Below are positions 1 through 10,286 of a stretch of DNA of 64,000 nt, in pieces (the first letter of the stretch is position 1; each line of letters opens with the position of its first letter). Source of the stretch: CAYQTL01 sp964420405 (lineage in GTDB: Bacteria; Acidobacteriota; Thermoanaerobaculia; Thermoanaerobaculales; Sulfomarinibacteraceae). The stretch covers positions 1 to 64,000 of the forward strand of contig CAYQTL010000018.1 of the NCBI GenBank assembly GCA_964420405.1, given 5' to 3'. The notes below the pieces were generated by a model, which had not been told where the DNA came from, did no database searches, and was given only the letters and a program-made list of their open reading frames with translations. A program made the position numbers and the translations under genes.

Positions 1-8
1 CCACACAT

Positions 9-41
9 CGGGAACGGGAACGGGATCGGGATCGGTTCCGG
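9..41. repeat. CGGGAW hexamer tract at window start (half of a (GATCCC)n element)
   Basis: Four tandem CGGGAA/CGGGAT units (9-32) followed by CGGTTCCGG. It resembles the right-hand end of the (GATCCC)n elements; the other end would lie outside the window. The rest of 1-210 shows no gene. Confidence 0.5.
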
Positions 42-210
42 AAGCGGGGGCGGCCAGGCTCCGCCCGTCGTCCGCCTCGGTTCCGGGCCCGATCCGGTCC
101 TGACGGGTGCGGGGGTCCGCCCGTGACGACCGAGCGGCCGCGCCGTCCCTGCCGAGGCCGCTGGGCTCGAGTCGTCGGTCCTCGGGATCGGGAGGCACGC
201 CGGAGCGGGC

Positions 211-1389
211 TCAGCTCTCGCGGCCCAGGAACCGCGCCGACCAGGCGGCGACGGCTTCGGGGCCGAGTGGACCGCGCTGCGCCGCCTCGACCTCGCCGAG
301 GTGGGCGAGGGCATCGGTCAGCTCGGCGTCGTCGTACTCGGCAGCCCCTCCGAAGAGCTGTCCGAGGATCCAGGCGGACACGGGCTTGCCGCTCGCCGGC
401 CGCAGCGGCGACGGCGCGTCGCGGTCGAGAAACGCCTCCAGCCGCGGGGCGATGCCGCTCTTGAACCGTCGCCCGTAGAACCGCGGGTCGCGTCGCAGGC
501 CGGGGCGCAGCTCGTCACCGAGCCCGGCCGCCACCGCGGCCCGGCGCAGGTACAGCAGCTGCGCCACCATCCCGGAGAGCTGGGTGACGACGATCGAGCC
601 GACCCGCTCGGCCTCCATCGCCTGCCCTCGCCAGTCGCGCACGATCAGCCCTGCTTCCGCCGCCGCGAGCAGGTCGGCGACCGGAACCGGGTCGCGGTCG
701 AGCAGCGCGTCCCGGACGACCTCGAGGGAGCGCTCGCGAGGGAACACCAGCCGTCGCACGAGGTCCTCGTCCACCGCGGCGCCACCGGAGGCCGTCACCA
801 GCTTGCGGACCTCCTGGTCGAGCAGGCGCGGCGCGAAGCCCAGGCGCTCCAGCAGCAGCCGCACGGCGTCGCGCTCGAAACGGACGCCGCCGGCGGCGCG
901 GTCGACCACCCGCTCGAGAACCCGCGCCTGCTCCGCCGACACCGCCACGTCCTCCCACGGCTTGGGTGGTGGCGGCAGCGGGATCCAGCGCAGGCTGCCC
1001 GCGGCGCCCGCCAGCTTCGCGAGCGCGCCCTTGGGCTCGCGGCCGCACCACGCCCCCATCACCAGCGCCATGCTGCCGTCGAGGCCCTCCTCGAGCAGCG
1101 CCGTCAGCGGCCCGACGTCGGGCGCCGGGGCGGCGCGACCCGCCCCCGGCGGCGCGGTGGTGTCCAGCCAGGCGCGGACGTCCGGCAGGACCAGCAGCCG
1201 CCGCGGCGCGAACAGCGACGGTGAGCGCAGCTCGAGCGCCACCGACTCGGGGGTGGCGTCCTCGCCGAGCTCCTCGGGCTCGGCCCCGCCGAGGGCGTCT
1301 GCGGCGGCGGCCACCGCCTCGGCGAGACCCTGCTCGAGCAGGAAGTCGTCGCTCGAGGCGATCAGCTGGAAGCGGGGAGCGTCGCCCAC
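211..1389 (-). CDS. holA: DNA polymerase III subunit delta
   Basis: A 392-residue protein resembling HolA, the clamp-loader subunit that opens the beta sliding clamp. The N-terminal third has the degenerate RecA-like layout of the family (FQLIASSDDFLLEQGLAEAV near residue 7), followed by a helical middle and a C-terminal collar domain with the typical run of leucine/arginine helices (VTQLSGMVAQLLYLRRAA near residue 270). There is no Walker A lysine motif, as expected for delta. It is the last gene of the minus-strand housekeeping block, 16 bp after the DksA-like gene. Family divergence is high, so the assignment rests on overall layout and length (family usually 330-390). Confidence 0.8.
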   Translation of the reverse strand: MGDAPRFQLIASSDDFLLEQGLAEAVAAAADALGGAEPEELGEDATPESVALELRSPSLFAPRRLLVLPDVRAWLDTTAPPGAGRAAPAPDVGPLTALLEEGLDGSMALVMGAWCGREPKGALAKLAGAAGSLRWIPLPPPPKPWEDVAVSAEQARVLERVVDRAAGGVRFERDAVRLLLERLGFAPRLLDQEVRKLVTASGGAAVDEDLVRRLVFPRERSLEVVRDALLDRDPVPVADLLAAAEAGLIVRDWRGQAMEAERVGSIVVTQLSGMVAQLLYLRRAAVAAGLGDELRPGLRRDPRFYGRRFKSGIAPRLEAFLDRDAPSPLRPASGKPVSAWILGQLFGGAAEYDDAELTDALAHLGEVEAAQRGPLGPEAVAAWSARFLGRES

Positions 1390-1405
1390 GGCTCGCCGGC
1401 GCCTC

Positions 1406-1759
1406 TCAGATCTCGCCCCGGTCCTGCAGCTCCTGGCAGTCGATGCAGTGGCGCGCCCAGGGCAGCGCCTCGAGGCGGGCCGCCTGGATCGGCTCGCCGC
1501 AGTGCACGCAGGCGCCGAAGTCGCCGGTGGAGATCCGCTCGAGCGCCTCGTTGATCCGCTTGACCAGGTTTCGCTCGCTGCCGGTCAGCTGGTACATGAG
1601 GTCGCGGGAGACGGTCGACAGCGCCCGGTCGCCGAGGTCGGGAGCCTCCTCCGCGTCGGACTGCTGCTCGGTGTCCCGGGCCGACCGGACGCGGTCGAGG
1701 AGCTCGGCTCGCTTGGCGAGAAGCTGGGTGCGGAAGCGTTCGAGGTCTTTCCGGTCCAT
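1406..1759 (-). CDS. DksA/TraR-family zinc-finger protein
   Basis: A 117-residue protein with an N-terminal coiled coil (MDRKDLERFRTQLLAKRAEL) and a C-terminal C4 zinc finger (CVHCGEPI, then CIDCQEL). This is the architecture of DksA/TraR proteins, which enter the RNA polymerase secondary channel and modulate stringent promoters. The open frame extends 39 codons upstream, but the ATG at 1757-1759 begins the conserved coiled coil. It lies between rlmH and holA. Whether it is the true DksA or a DksA-like regulator cannot be decided, because two further paralogues lie at 55 and 61.6 kb. Confidence 0.85.
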   Translation of the reverse strand: MDRKDLERFRTQLLAKRAELLDRVRSARDTEQQSDAEEAPDLGDRALSTVSRDLMYQLTGSERNLVKRINEALERISTGDFGACVHCGEPIQAARLEALPWARHCIDCQELQDRGEI

Positions 1760-1806
1760 CGGATGGCCTCCAGATCGGGACCCCGGCTGTGCTGCCCCGG
1801 GAGCCC

Positions 1807-2289
1807 CTATTGTACGCCGCGCCGGTGGTAGCCACCACCGCCGAGAATGTGCGTCGCCCGGAAGAGCTGCTCCCACAGCAGCAGGCGCGCCAGCTGGTGG
1901 GGCAGCGTGAGCCGCGACAACGCCAGCTCAACCCGGGCCTCGCGCCGCAGATTCCGGTCGAGGCCGAGGTCGGAGCCGACCGCCACCGCGAGGCCCGGGA
2001 CGGCCCGCACCTCGGCGTCGGCGAGCAGCCCGGCGAAGCGCTCGCTGTCGACCTGCCGGCCGGTCTCGTCGAGGGCGACGAGCTCCCAGCCGGGCGGGAC
2101 CCTCCGGCGGACCTCGTCGGCCTCCCGGGCGAGCGCGCGGCGGGGGTCGCCGTCCCGTCCCGCGGTCACCGGCCGCAGCGCCACGTCCTCCGCCGGCCAG
2201 CGTCCGGCCACCCGCTGGCGGTAGGTCTCGACCTGGTCCTCGAACGGGCTCGCGGCGGGGCGCCCGAACCACAGGACCCGCAGCTTCAC
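1807..2289 (-). CDS. rlmH: 23S rRNA (pseudouridine1915-N3)-methyltransferase RlmH
   Basis: A 160-residue SPOUT methyltransferase that methylates pseudouridine 1915 in helix 69 of 23S rRNA. The C-terminus carries the family signature LSRLTLPHQLARLLLWEQLF, ending in a GGGYHR tail; the central VAVGSDLGLD segment is the knotted SAM-binding region, where the usual GG..G is partly altered. The GTG start at 2287-2289 overlaps the TGA of rsfS by four bases (GTGA), so the two are translationally coupled. This pairing of rsfS and rlmH is very common in bacteria. Confidence 0.88.
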   Translation of the reverse strand: MKLRVLWFGRPAASPFEDQVETYRQRVAGRWPAEDVALRPVTAGRDGDPRRALAREADEVRRRVPPGWELVALDETGRQVDSERFAGLLADAEVRAVPGLAVAVGSDLGLDRNLRREARVELALSRLTLPHQLARLLLWEQLFRATHILGGGGYHRRGVQ

Positions 2290-2666
2290 GAGGGCTCCGG
2301 GCGCTCCACGCCGAGCTCGGAGGCGCCGAGCCGCGGGGCGTCGCCCCACAGGGAGTCGAGGCCGTAGTAGGCCCGTCGCTCCTCGGTGAAGACGTGGACC
2401 ACCAGGTCGCCGAAGTCGAGCAGGACCCAGTCGCTGCCGTTGGCGCCCTCGACGTGGAGCGGCCGGCGACCGGCCGCCCGCAGCCGCGACGCCACCTCGT
2501 CGACCACCGCGCCGACCTGCCGCTCGCTGGCGGCCGAGCACAGCAGGAAGGCGTCGGTGTAGGAGGTCATCTCGGCGACCTCGAGCCCCACCAGGTGGAA
2601 CCCCTTCTTGTCGGCGGCGGCCTGGGCCGCCGTGCACAGACAGCTCAGCGTGTCGTCATCCAGCAT
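2286..2666 (-). CDS. rsfS: Ribosomal silencing factor RsfS
   Basis: A 126-residue RsfS/DUF143 protein. The family binds L14 on the 50S subunit and blocks subunit joining under nutrient limitation. Visible family features are KKGFHLVGLEVAEMTSYTD and the later LHVEGANGSDWVLLDFGDLVVHVF, which corresponds to the conserved WxLxDxGDvvVHvF core. The start overlaps the end of nadD by 11 bp and the stop overlaps the rlmH start, so nadD, rsfS and rlmH are tightly packed. Confidence 0.92.
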   Translation of the reverse strand: MLDDDTLSCLCTAAQAAADKKGFHLVGLEVAEMTSYTDAFLLCSAASERQVGAVVDEVASRLRAAGRRPLHVEGANGSDWVLLDFGDLVVHVFTEERRAYYGLDSLWGDAPRLGASELGVERPEPS

Positions 2667-3333
2667 CGTGCTCGTGCTCCTCGACCGCCCGGTACAGGCC
2701 GTACTTGGCGACGTAGCTGTGGACCTCGTGGGGGACCAGCTCCCGGATCGGCTGTCCGCGGCTCTGCCGGTTGCGGATGCTCGTGGCCGAGATCGGGAAC
2801 GGCTCGTGGTCCAGGCAGTAGATGGTCGGCGTGTCGGGATCGGGCACGCGGTCGAACGGCACCACCATCCGCAGCCGCGTCACCAGCTCGTCGGGGATCC
2901 GACGCTCGAGCTCCTCACCCCACATGTGGGCCCGGTGCAGCACCACCAGGTGGGCGAGGTCGACGAGCTCCCGCCAGCGGCCCCAGGTCGCGATCTGGCT
3001 GAACGAGTCCGACCCGAGCAGGAAGTAGAGGATCGCGTCCGGGAACCGCCGCCGGAACACCCGCACGGTGTCGACGGTGTACGTCGGCCGGTCGGAGAAG
3101 ACCTCGACGTCGGAGGCGAAGAACCGCTCGTAGGGCAGCGTCGCCATCGCCACCATCGACAGCCGGTGGGTGATCGGCGTCAGCTCCTGGTCCTGCTTGT
3201 GGGGCGGGCGGCTGGCCGGCACGAAGTGGACAGCGTCGAAGCGGAAGGTCTCCTGGGCGCGGACCGTCGGAATCAGGTGGCCGAGGTGGAACGGGTCGAA
3301 GCTGCCACCGTACACCGCGATGCGGGTGCTCAC
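2656..3333 (-). CDS. nadD: Nicotinate-nucleotide adenylyltransferase
   Basis: A 225-residue NadD that adenylylates nicotinate mononucleotide in NAD biosynthesis. The N-terminal nucleotidyltransferase motif is YGGSFDPFHLGHL (residues about 9-21) and the C-terminal ATP-binding motif is ISATSIRNR near residue 190. Both are the diagnostic HxGH- and SxTxxR-type signatures of the cytidylyltransferase-like fold. The ATG overlaps the obgE stop by four bases (ATGA), giving coupling to obgE upstream. Confidence 0.93.
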   Translation of the reverse strand: MSTRIAVYGGSFDPFHLGHLIPTVRAQETFRFDAVHFVPASRPPHKQDQELTPITHRLSMVAMATLPYERFFASDVEVFSDRPTYTVDTVRVFRRRFPDAILYFLLGSDSFSQIATWGRWRELVDLAHLVVLHRAHMWGEELERRIPDELVTRLRMVVPFDRVPDPDTPTIYCLDHEPFPISATSIRNRQSRGQPIRELVPHEVHSYVAKYGLYRAVEEHEHDAG

Positions 3334-4343
3334 TGCGGATCCTCCCCGAGGGACTCGAGCCCGAACATGGCGCCCTGGAGCGGCCGGAGGCCCTCACCGG
3401 TGACGGCGGAGATCGCGAGCCACCCGACGCCGTGGGCGGTCGCCACCGCGGCCAGCTCCGAGCGGGCGGTGTCCCGGTCGGCGACCGCGTCGAGCTTGGT
3501 TCCGACCAGCATCCACGGCTTCGATCCGAGCGCGGGTGCGTGCGCCTCGAGCTCGCCGCGGACCACCTCGACCCGCTCCTGGAGCGGCTCGGTGGCGGAC
3601 AGGTCCACCAGGTGCAGCAGGGCCCGACACCGCTCCACGTGCCGCAGGAACTGGGTGCCGAGGCCGGCGCCCTCGTGCGCCCCCTCGATCAGGCCGGGGA
3701 TGTCGGCCACCACCAGCGTCCGGAGCTCGTCGTCGGGCGCCTGGACGACGCCGAGATGGGGCTCGAGGGTGGTGAACGGGTAGTCGGCGATCTTCGGGCG
3801 CGCCGCGGACAGCCGCGACAGCAGCGTCGACTTGCCGGCGTTGGGCCGGCCGACGAGGCCGACGTCGGCCAGCAGCTTCAGCTCCAGCTCCAGCTCCCGC
3901 TCCTCGCCGGGACGGCCTGGCTCGGCGGTGCGGGGCGCCTGGTTGGTGGAGGTCGCGAAGCGGGCGTTGCCGCGGCCGCCGCGGCCGCCGCGCGCCACCA
4001 CCAGCTCGTCGCCGGCGGCCGTGAGGTCGCCCAGCAGCTCGCCGCTGGCCGCGTCGCGGACGACGGTTCCCGGCGGGACGGCGAGCACCACGTCGGCGCC
4101 GCTGGCGCCGGTCTTGTTGGAGCCCTCGCCGTGGCGGCCGCGCTCGGCGCGGACCAGCCGCCGGTGGTGTACGTGCAGCAGCGTGTTGAGGCCGGGGTCG
4201 ACCCGCAGGACCACCGAGCCGCCGTGGCCGCCGTCGCCGCCGTTGGGCCCGCCGCGGGGCACGAACTTCTCGCGCCGGAACGACACGCAGCCGTTGCCCC
4301 CGGCTCCGGCACGCACCGTGATCCGTGCGGAGTCGATCAGCAT
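3330..4343 (-). CDS. obgE: GTPase Obg/CgtA
   Basis: A 337-residue Obg GTPase, a 50S assembly factor. The glycine-rich OBG fold occupies residues 1-158 (AGGGNGCVSFRREKFVPRGGP, then repeated GGxG segments). The G domain follows, with G1 GRPNAGKS, the G3 region DIPGLIEG and G4 GTKLD. The C-terminal TGS-like extension of some orthologues is absent. An intrinsic terminator sits only 8 bp before the start, leaving almost no room for a Shine-Dalgarno sequence. Expression may therefore depend on partial readthrough from rplU-rpmA. Confidence 0.94.
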   Translation of the reverse strand: MLIDSARITVRAGAGGNGCVSFRREKFVPRGGPNGGDGGHGGSVVLRVDPGLNTLLHVHHRRLVRAERGRHGEGSNKTGASGADVVLAVPPGTVVRDAASGELLGDLTAAGDELVVARGGRGGRGNARFATSTNQAPRTAEPGRPGEERELELELKLLADVGLVGRPNAGKSTLLSRLSAARPKIADYPFTTLEPHLGVVQAPDDELRTLVVADIPGLIEGAHEGAGLGTQFLRHVERCRALLHLVDLSATEPLQERVEVVRGELEAHAPALGSKPWMLVGTKLDAVADRDTARSELAAVATAHGVGWLAISAVTGEGLRPLQGAMFGLESLGEDPQ

Positions 4344-4351
4344 GCCAACGG

Positions 4352-4381
4352 AAAACGCGGCCCGTTGTGGCGCGGGCCGCG
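4352..4381 (-). terminator. Intrinsic terminator between rpmA and obgE
   Basis: On the minus strand an 8-bp perfect stem (CGCGGCCC/GGGCCGCG with a 10-nt loop) is followed directly by TTTT. It lies downstream of rpmA and ends 8 bp upstream of the obgE start codon. Confidence 0.7.
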
Positions 4382-4413
4382 ATCAGGATGGCTCGTTTCC
4401 GGGGAGCCGGGCA

Positions 4414-4668
4414 TCACCCGGTGACGATGTTAATGAACCGTCCCATCCGTCCCCGGTTCTGGAACTGCACCGTCCCCTCGGCGGTGGCGAACAGGGTGTC
4501 GTCGTTGCCCCGTCCGACGTTGCGTCCCGGCTTGAACCGCGTCCCCCGCTGGCGGACGAGGATCGTCCCGGCGAGGACCGGCTGGCCGTCCCCGACCTTG
4601 GTGCCGAGGCGCTTGGAGTGCGAGTCCCGGCCGTTGCGACTGGAGCCCTGGCCCTTCTTGTGTGCCAT
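4414..4668 (-). CDS. rpmA: 50S ribosomal protein L27
   Basis: An 84-residue L27 that begins MAHKKGQGSSRNGRDSHSKR and contains the conserved LGTKVGDGQ and GRNVGRG segments. L27 sits near the peptidyl-transferase centre. The start is the ATG at 4666-4668, matching the universal MAHKK N-terminus; an open frame continues upstream but overlaps rplU. The gap to rplU is 8 bp, the standard rplU-rpmA operon. There is no Firmicutes-type cleaved N-terminal extension. Confidence 0.97.
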   Translation of the reverse strand: MAHKKGQGSSRNGRDSHSKRLGTKVGDGQPVLAGTILVRQRGTRFKPGRNVGRGNDDTLFATAEGTVQFQNRGRMGRFINIVTG

Positions 4669-4676
4669 GTGCCCTC

Positions 4677-5000
4677 CTAGGCCTCGATCGAGTCCACGCG
4701 GACCCGGTAGTAGCTCTGGCGGTGGCCGGCGGTGCGCTTGTAGCCCTTGCGGCGCTTCTTCTTGAAGACGATGAGCTTGGAGCCGCGGACCGGGGCCATC
4801 ACCTGGCCGCGGACGTGGACGCCGTCGACCACCGGTCGGCCGATGCGGACGTCGTCGCCGCTGGCCAGCATCATCACCCGCTCGAACAGCAGGGTGTCGC
4901 CGCTCTTCAGGTCCGGCTCGGTGCGCTCCACGAGGAGCTCGTCGCCCGGGCTGACCCGGTACTGCTTGCCGCCGTGCTCGATGATCGCGTAGTCGTTCAT
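4677..5000 (-). CDS. rplU: 50S ribosomal protein L21
   Basis: A 107-residue L21. It starts MNDYAIIEHGGKQYRVSPGD and contains the basic KKKRRKGYKRTAGHRQSYYRV segment in the C-terminal half that contacts 23S rRNA; both are hallmark L21 features. A GGGGAGAGG Shine-Dalgarno sequence lies 6-14 nt upstream. It is the first gene of the minus-strand block and is preceded by a consensus-like sigma-70 promoter at 5031-5059. Confidence 0.97.
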   Translation of the reverse strand: MNDYAIIEHGGKQYRVSPGDELLVERTEPDLKSGDTLLFERVMMLASGDDVRIGRPVVDGVHVRGQVMAPVRGSKLIVFKKKRRKGYKRTAGHRQSYYRVRVDSIEA

Positions 5001-5030
5001 GCCACACCTCTCCCCACGCGGGGAACCGCG

Positions 5031-5059
5031 TTTCTACCAGACCGCCCGCCGCCTGTCAA
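5031..5059 (-). promoter_or_regulatory. Sigma-70 promoter of rplU-rpmA-obgE block
   Basis: On the minus strand the -35 box TTGACA (5054-5059) and the -10 box TAGAAA (5031-5036) are separated by exactly 17 bp. A small CGCGG-TTCC-CCGCG hairpin lies between the -10 box and the rplU ribosome binding site. Confidence 0.75.
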
Positions 5060-5126
5060 CGCCCCGCGGCTGTGCCTGGGGTGTAGAATCGATCAGGCGA
5101 GCGCATGGCCACAGGGGGGATCAGCA

Positions 5127-6602
5127 ATGTGTGACCCTGGCCTCGGCAGCCGGGCGGATGGCGTGCCGAGGTCTCGCGGCATCCGCAAGGTCCCGACGGG
5201 GATCCGCGGCCTCGACGAGGTGCTGCGGGGCGGCCTCCCGGCGGGCCGGCCGTCGCTGGTGTGCGGCGGTCCGGGCACCGGCAAGTCGGTGCTCGCGGCG
5301 GAGTTCCTCGGACGGGGCGCGACCCGCTACGACGCCCCGGGCGTCCTCGTGTCGTTCGAGCAGCGGCGGGACGACCTGGTGGCCGATCTCGCGGGGCTCG
5401 ACCTCGGTGTGCGGGAGGCGCTCGCCGGCGGCCGGCTGCGGGTCGAGAGCGTGCTCCTCGACCCCGGCGAGGCGGTCGCCGTGGGCGAGTTCGACCTGGG
5501 CGGCCTGACGGCCAGGCTCGATCGCTGGATCGACGACGTCGGCGCGTCCCGCCTGGCGCTGGACGGCGTCGACGCGCTGCTCGCCTGGCTCCCCTCGGCG
5601 CCGGCACTGCGCCCGGCGTTCGGCGCCCTGTGCCGGTGGATCCGCGAGCGCGGGATCACCAGCGTGCTGGCCAGCGGCCGCGGCGGAGACGGCGTCGGGC
5701 TCTCCACCCACGGCGTGGAGGAGTACGTCTCGGACTGCGTGGTGGTGCTCGACCACCGGGTGGCGGAGCAGATCTCCAAGCGGCGGCTCCGGGTGGTCAA
5801 GTACCGGGGCTCCGGCCACGGCGTCGACGAGTACCCGTTCGTGATCGGCGCGGAAGGCTTCTCGGTGCTCCCGATCACCTCCCTCGGGCTCGACGCGGGG
5901 GCACCCGAGGACATCGTTCCGAGCGGCGTCGAGGGGCTCGACCGGATCCTCTCCGGAGGCGGCTACTTCCGCGGCAGCACGGTGCTCGTGACGGGCACCG
6001 CGGGGACCGGCAAGAGCACCCTGGCCGCCCGGTTCGCGGAGGGCGTGTGCCGGCGGGGAGGACGCTGCCTGTACCTGGCGTTCGAGGAGTCGGCGGCCCA
6101 GCTGGTCCGCAACATGAGGTCGGTGGGGATCGATCTCCGGGCCCCCCTCGACGCCGGCTCGCTGCGAGTCGACGCCCGCCGGCCGACCGAGTTCGGTCTC
6201 GAGGAGCACCTGGTGGCGATCCAGGCGGCCATCGCCGCCCAGCGGCCGGAGGCGGTGGTGATGGACCCGATCACCAACTTCGTGGCGGTCGGCGACCGGT
6301 TCCAGGTCAAGTCGATGCTGCTGCGGGTGCTCGACCACCTCAAGCACGCCGGCGTGACGGTGGTCATGACGAGCCTCACGCCGGGCGCGGGCAGCGAGGA
6401 GGGAAGCGAGGCGGCGGTGTCGTCGCTGGTCGACAGCTGGATCGTGATCCGCTACCGCCGGGACCGCTCCGGCCGCCGCCACCGCGAGCTGCACGTCCAG
6501 AAGGCCCGCGGCATGGCCCACTCGGAGGAGCTCTTCGAGCTCGTCATGTCCTCGCAGGGGCCGCAGGTGCGGGTTGCGGAGCGGGCGACGGAGGGCCAGT
6601 GA
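5127..6602 (+). CDS. kaiC: KaiC-like dual-ATPase circadian/timing protein
   Basis: A 491-residue protein with two RecA-like KaiC domains. The CI Walker A is GGPGTGKS (residues 47-54) and the CII Walker A is GTAGTGKS (290-297). In CII the catalytic glutamate pair is intact (FEES, E320-E321). Residues S432-S433 in AVSSLVDSW align with the autophosphorylation pair S431-T432 of cyanobacterial KaiC. In CI the pair is E78-Q79, with the second glutamate replaced by glutamine. The start is the ATG at 5127, preceded by AGGGGGGA. The GTG of kaiB overlaps the stop codon. There is no KaiA gene in the window, so the system is of the KaiBC-only type. Confidence 0.9.
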   Translation: MCDPGLGSRADGVPRSRGIRKVPTGIRGLDEVLRGGLPAGRPSLVCGGPGTGKSVLAAEFLGRGATRYDAPGVLVSFEQRRDDLVADLAGLDLGVREALAGGRLRVESVLLDPGEAVAVGEFDLGGLTARLDRWIDDVGASRLALDGVDALLAWLPSAPALRPAFGALCRWIRERGITSVLASGRGGDGVGLSTHGVEEYVSDCVVVLDHRVAEQISKRRLRVVKYRGSGHGVDEYPFVIGAEGFSVLPITSLGLDAGAPEDIVPSGVEGLDRILSGGGYFRGSTVLVTGTAGTGKSTLAARFAEGVCRRGGRCLYLAFEESAAQLVRNMRSVGIDLRAPLDAGSLRVDARRPTEFGLEEHLVAIQAAIAAQRPEAVVMDPITNFVAVGDRFQVKSMLLRVLDHLKHAGVTVVMTSLTPGAGSEEGSEAAVSSLVDSWIVIRYRRDRSGRRHRELHVQKARGMAHSEELFELVMSSQGPQVRVAERATEGQ

Positions 6603-6930
6603 ACGGCGCGGTCGGGGTTTCGAGCGGCGGAGGGGCGCCGCTGGGCGGGCCGGACTGGGTGCTCCGCCTCTACGTCGCCGGCGCCGGCGAGCCCGGCCGG
6701 CGCGCACGCGCCGCCCTCGAGCGGCTGTGCGAGCGGCACCTGGGAACGAGCTGGTCGCTCGAGGTGGTGGACGTCGTCGCCGCGCCCGAGCGGGCCGACG
6801 CCGACCAGGTGGTCGCGCTGCCGACCGTCGTCAGGGTCCGGCCGGCCCCGGTCCGCAAGCTGATCGGCGACCTGACGCTGTCCCACCGGGTGGCCGCGGC
6901 CCTCGGCCTTCCGCCGCTGGAGGGTGAGCC

Positions 6931-6934
<4 letters not shown>
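6599..6934 (+). CDS. kaiB: KaiB-like thioredoxin-fold protein
   Basis: A 111-residue KaiB homologue. After about 20 unconserved residues it shows WVLRLYVAGAGEPGRRARAA and the diagnostic C-terminal LPTVVRVRPAPVRKLIGDL, matching the KaiB core of cyanobacteria (PTLAKVLPPPVRKIIGDL type). KaiB binds the CI ring of KaiC and switches fold. The GTG start overlaps the kaiC TGA (GTGA), and its own stop overlaps the kinase ATG (ATGA). The three genes are therefore translationally coupled and probably act in one signalling pathway. Confidence 0.92.
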
Positions 6935-9249
<2,315 letters not shown>

Positions 9250-9250
9250 G

Positions 9251-9279
9251 ACCGGTCCCGGCATCGCGCCGGGACCGGT
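9251..9279. terminator. Convergent hairpin between kinase and Spy-like gene
   Basis: A perfect 12-bp inverted repeat (ACCGGTCCCGGC, 5-nt loop) fills the 39-bp gap between two convergent genes. It begins 2 bp after the kinase stop. There is no T-run on either side, so it may act as a bidirectional, possibly Rho-assisted, end. Confidence 0.55.
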
Positions 9280-9288
9280 GCGAAGGGG

Positions 9289-9765
9289 CTATCGTCCGCC
9301 GGGGCGGTCGACGCCCGGGCGGCGGGGCCGCAGCGGCGGCCGGTCGCGGCGGCCGTCGACCCGGTCGTGGAAGCGGCGCCGCAGGTCCTGGATCTCCCCC
9401 CACTGCTCGTCGGTCAGCAGCAGCCGCACGCCGAGCAGCATCTCGAACCGCTCGGTCTCGAGCCGGCGGCGGGCGTCCTGGAACGCCGCGAACGCCGCGC
9501 GGACCGTCTGCGGGTCGATCTCCGAGCGGTCGACGGTCTCCTTCAGGTCGAGCTCGGACCGCTTGAGGGCCGCGTTCAGGTCGATCATCCGCCGGGCGTG
9601 CTCGTACACCAGCTCCCGGATCCCCTCCCGCTGCTCGTCGGTCAGCCCGACCCGTTCGATCACCACCGGCTCCTCCCACCAGCGACCCGGCGGCAGGTCG
9701 AGGTCGGTGGCCCCCAGGGGTGCGGACGCGGCCAGCAGCAGCGCACAGCACAGCAGTCGTCTCAT
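9289..9765 (-). CDS. Spy/CpxP-like periplasmic LTXXQ protein
   Basis: A 158-residue exported protein: a signal peptide (MRRLLCCALLLAASAPLGA), then helical sequence with two LTxxQ-type motifs, LTDEQREGIRELVYE and LTDEQWGEIQDLRRRF. This is characteristic of the Spy/CpxP/ZraP family of periplasmic chaperones and metal-stress sensors. The C-terminal tail is Arg/Pro-rich. It is the third gene of the sigma/anti-sigma operon (23-bp gap) and is probably expressed with it as an envelope-stress effector. Confidence 0.78.
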   Translation of the reverse strand: MRRLLCCALLLAASAPLGATDLDLPPGRWWEEPVVIERVGLTDEQREGIRELVYEHARRMIDLNAALKRSELDLKETVDRSEIDPQTVRAAFAAFQDARRRLETERFEMLLGVRLLLTDEQWGEIQDLRRRFHDRVDGRRDRPPLRPRRPGVDRPGGR

Positions 9766-9788
9766 GGTCGTCCTCCGTTCACGCCCGC

Positions 9789-10286
9789 TCACGACGCCCC
9801 GTTGGCGAGTACCCGCTGCATGTCGTCCTCCCATCCGTCCGCCGCACGGGGCTCCCCGAAGGGGTCGATCGGCTCGAAGCCCGGGATCGAGTCGTCGGCG
9901 AGCAGGGCGTCGGCCTCGGCCAGCACCCGCTCGAGCTCCGCCGCGTCGGCGGGCGGCCCGGCCGGCGCCTCCAGCCCGAACTGCCACACGCCGAGGCCGA
10001 TCGCGCCGACCAGGATCGTCGCGGCCAGCGCCAGCAGCGGCGCGGACGACCGCGGACGGGCGGCGGGCCGCGGCTGCGGCAGGCGCGCCAGGATCGCCCG
10101 GCGCTGGGCGTCCCAGTCGGGAGCCTCGGCCTCCAGCGCGAACCGGCGGCCGGCGATCGTCCGCTGAAGCTCGTCGACCGCCCGGCGACAGGCGAGGCAG
10201 TCGGCGAGGTGTCGCCGCTGCTCCGGCGTCGGGTCGAGGCCCGCGACCGCGGCCGCGAGGGTGGCATCGTCGAGATGGTGGCTCAT
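9789..10286 (-). CDS. Anti-sigma factor with ZAS-type zinc-binding motif
   Basis: A 165-residue membrane protein. The N-terminus has HLADCLACRR (H-x3-C-x2-C), the zinc-binding anti-sigma signature, and one transmembrane helix spans about residues 82-102 (PLLALAATILVGAIGLGVW). The short periplasmic part is acidic. Its ATG overlaps the stop of the upstream ECF sigma gene (ATGA), the standard coupled sigma/anti-sigma arrangement. It should hold the sigma factor at the inner membrane until an envelope signal arrives. Confidence 0.85.
   Translation of the reverse strand: MSHHLDDATLAAAVAGLDPTPEQRRHLADCLACRRAVDELQRTIAGRRFALEAEAPDWDAQRRAILARLPQPRPAARPRSSAPLLALAATILVGAIGLGVWQFGLEAPAGPPADAAELERVLAEADALLADDSIPGFEPIDPFGEPRAADGWEDDMQRVLANGAS

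Noticed and set aside
9775..9795. GTTCAC...GCTCAC near the anti-sigma/Spy gap as another PHO box
   Set aside because: Spacing is 10 nt, not 11, and on that strand no gene lies downstream.
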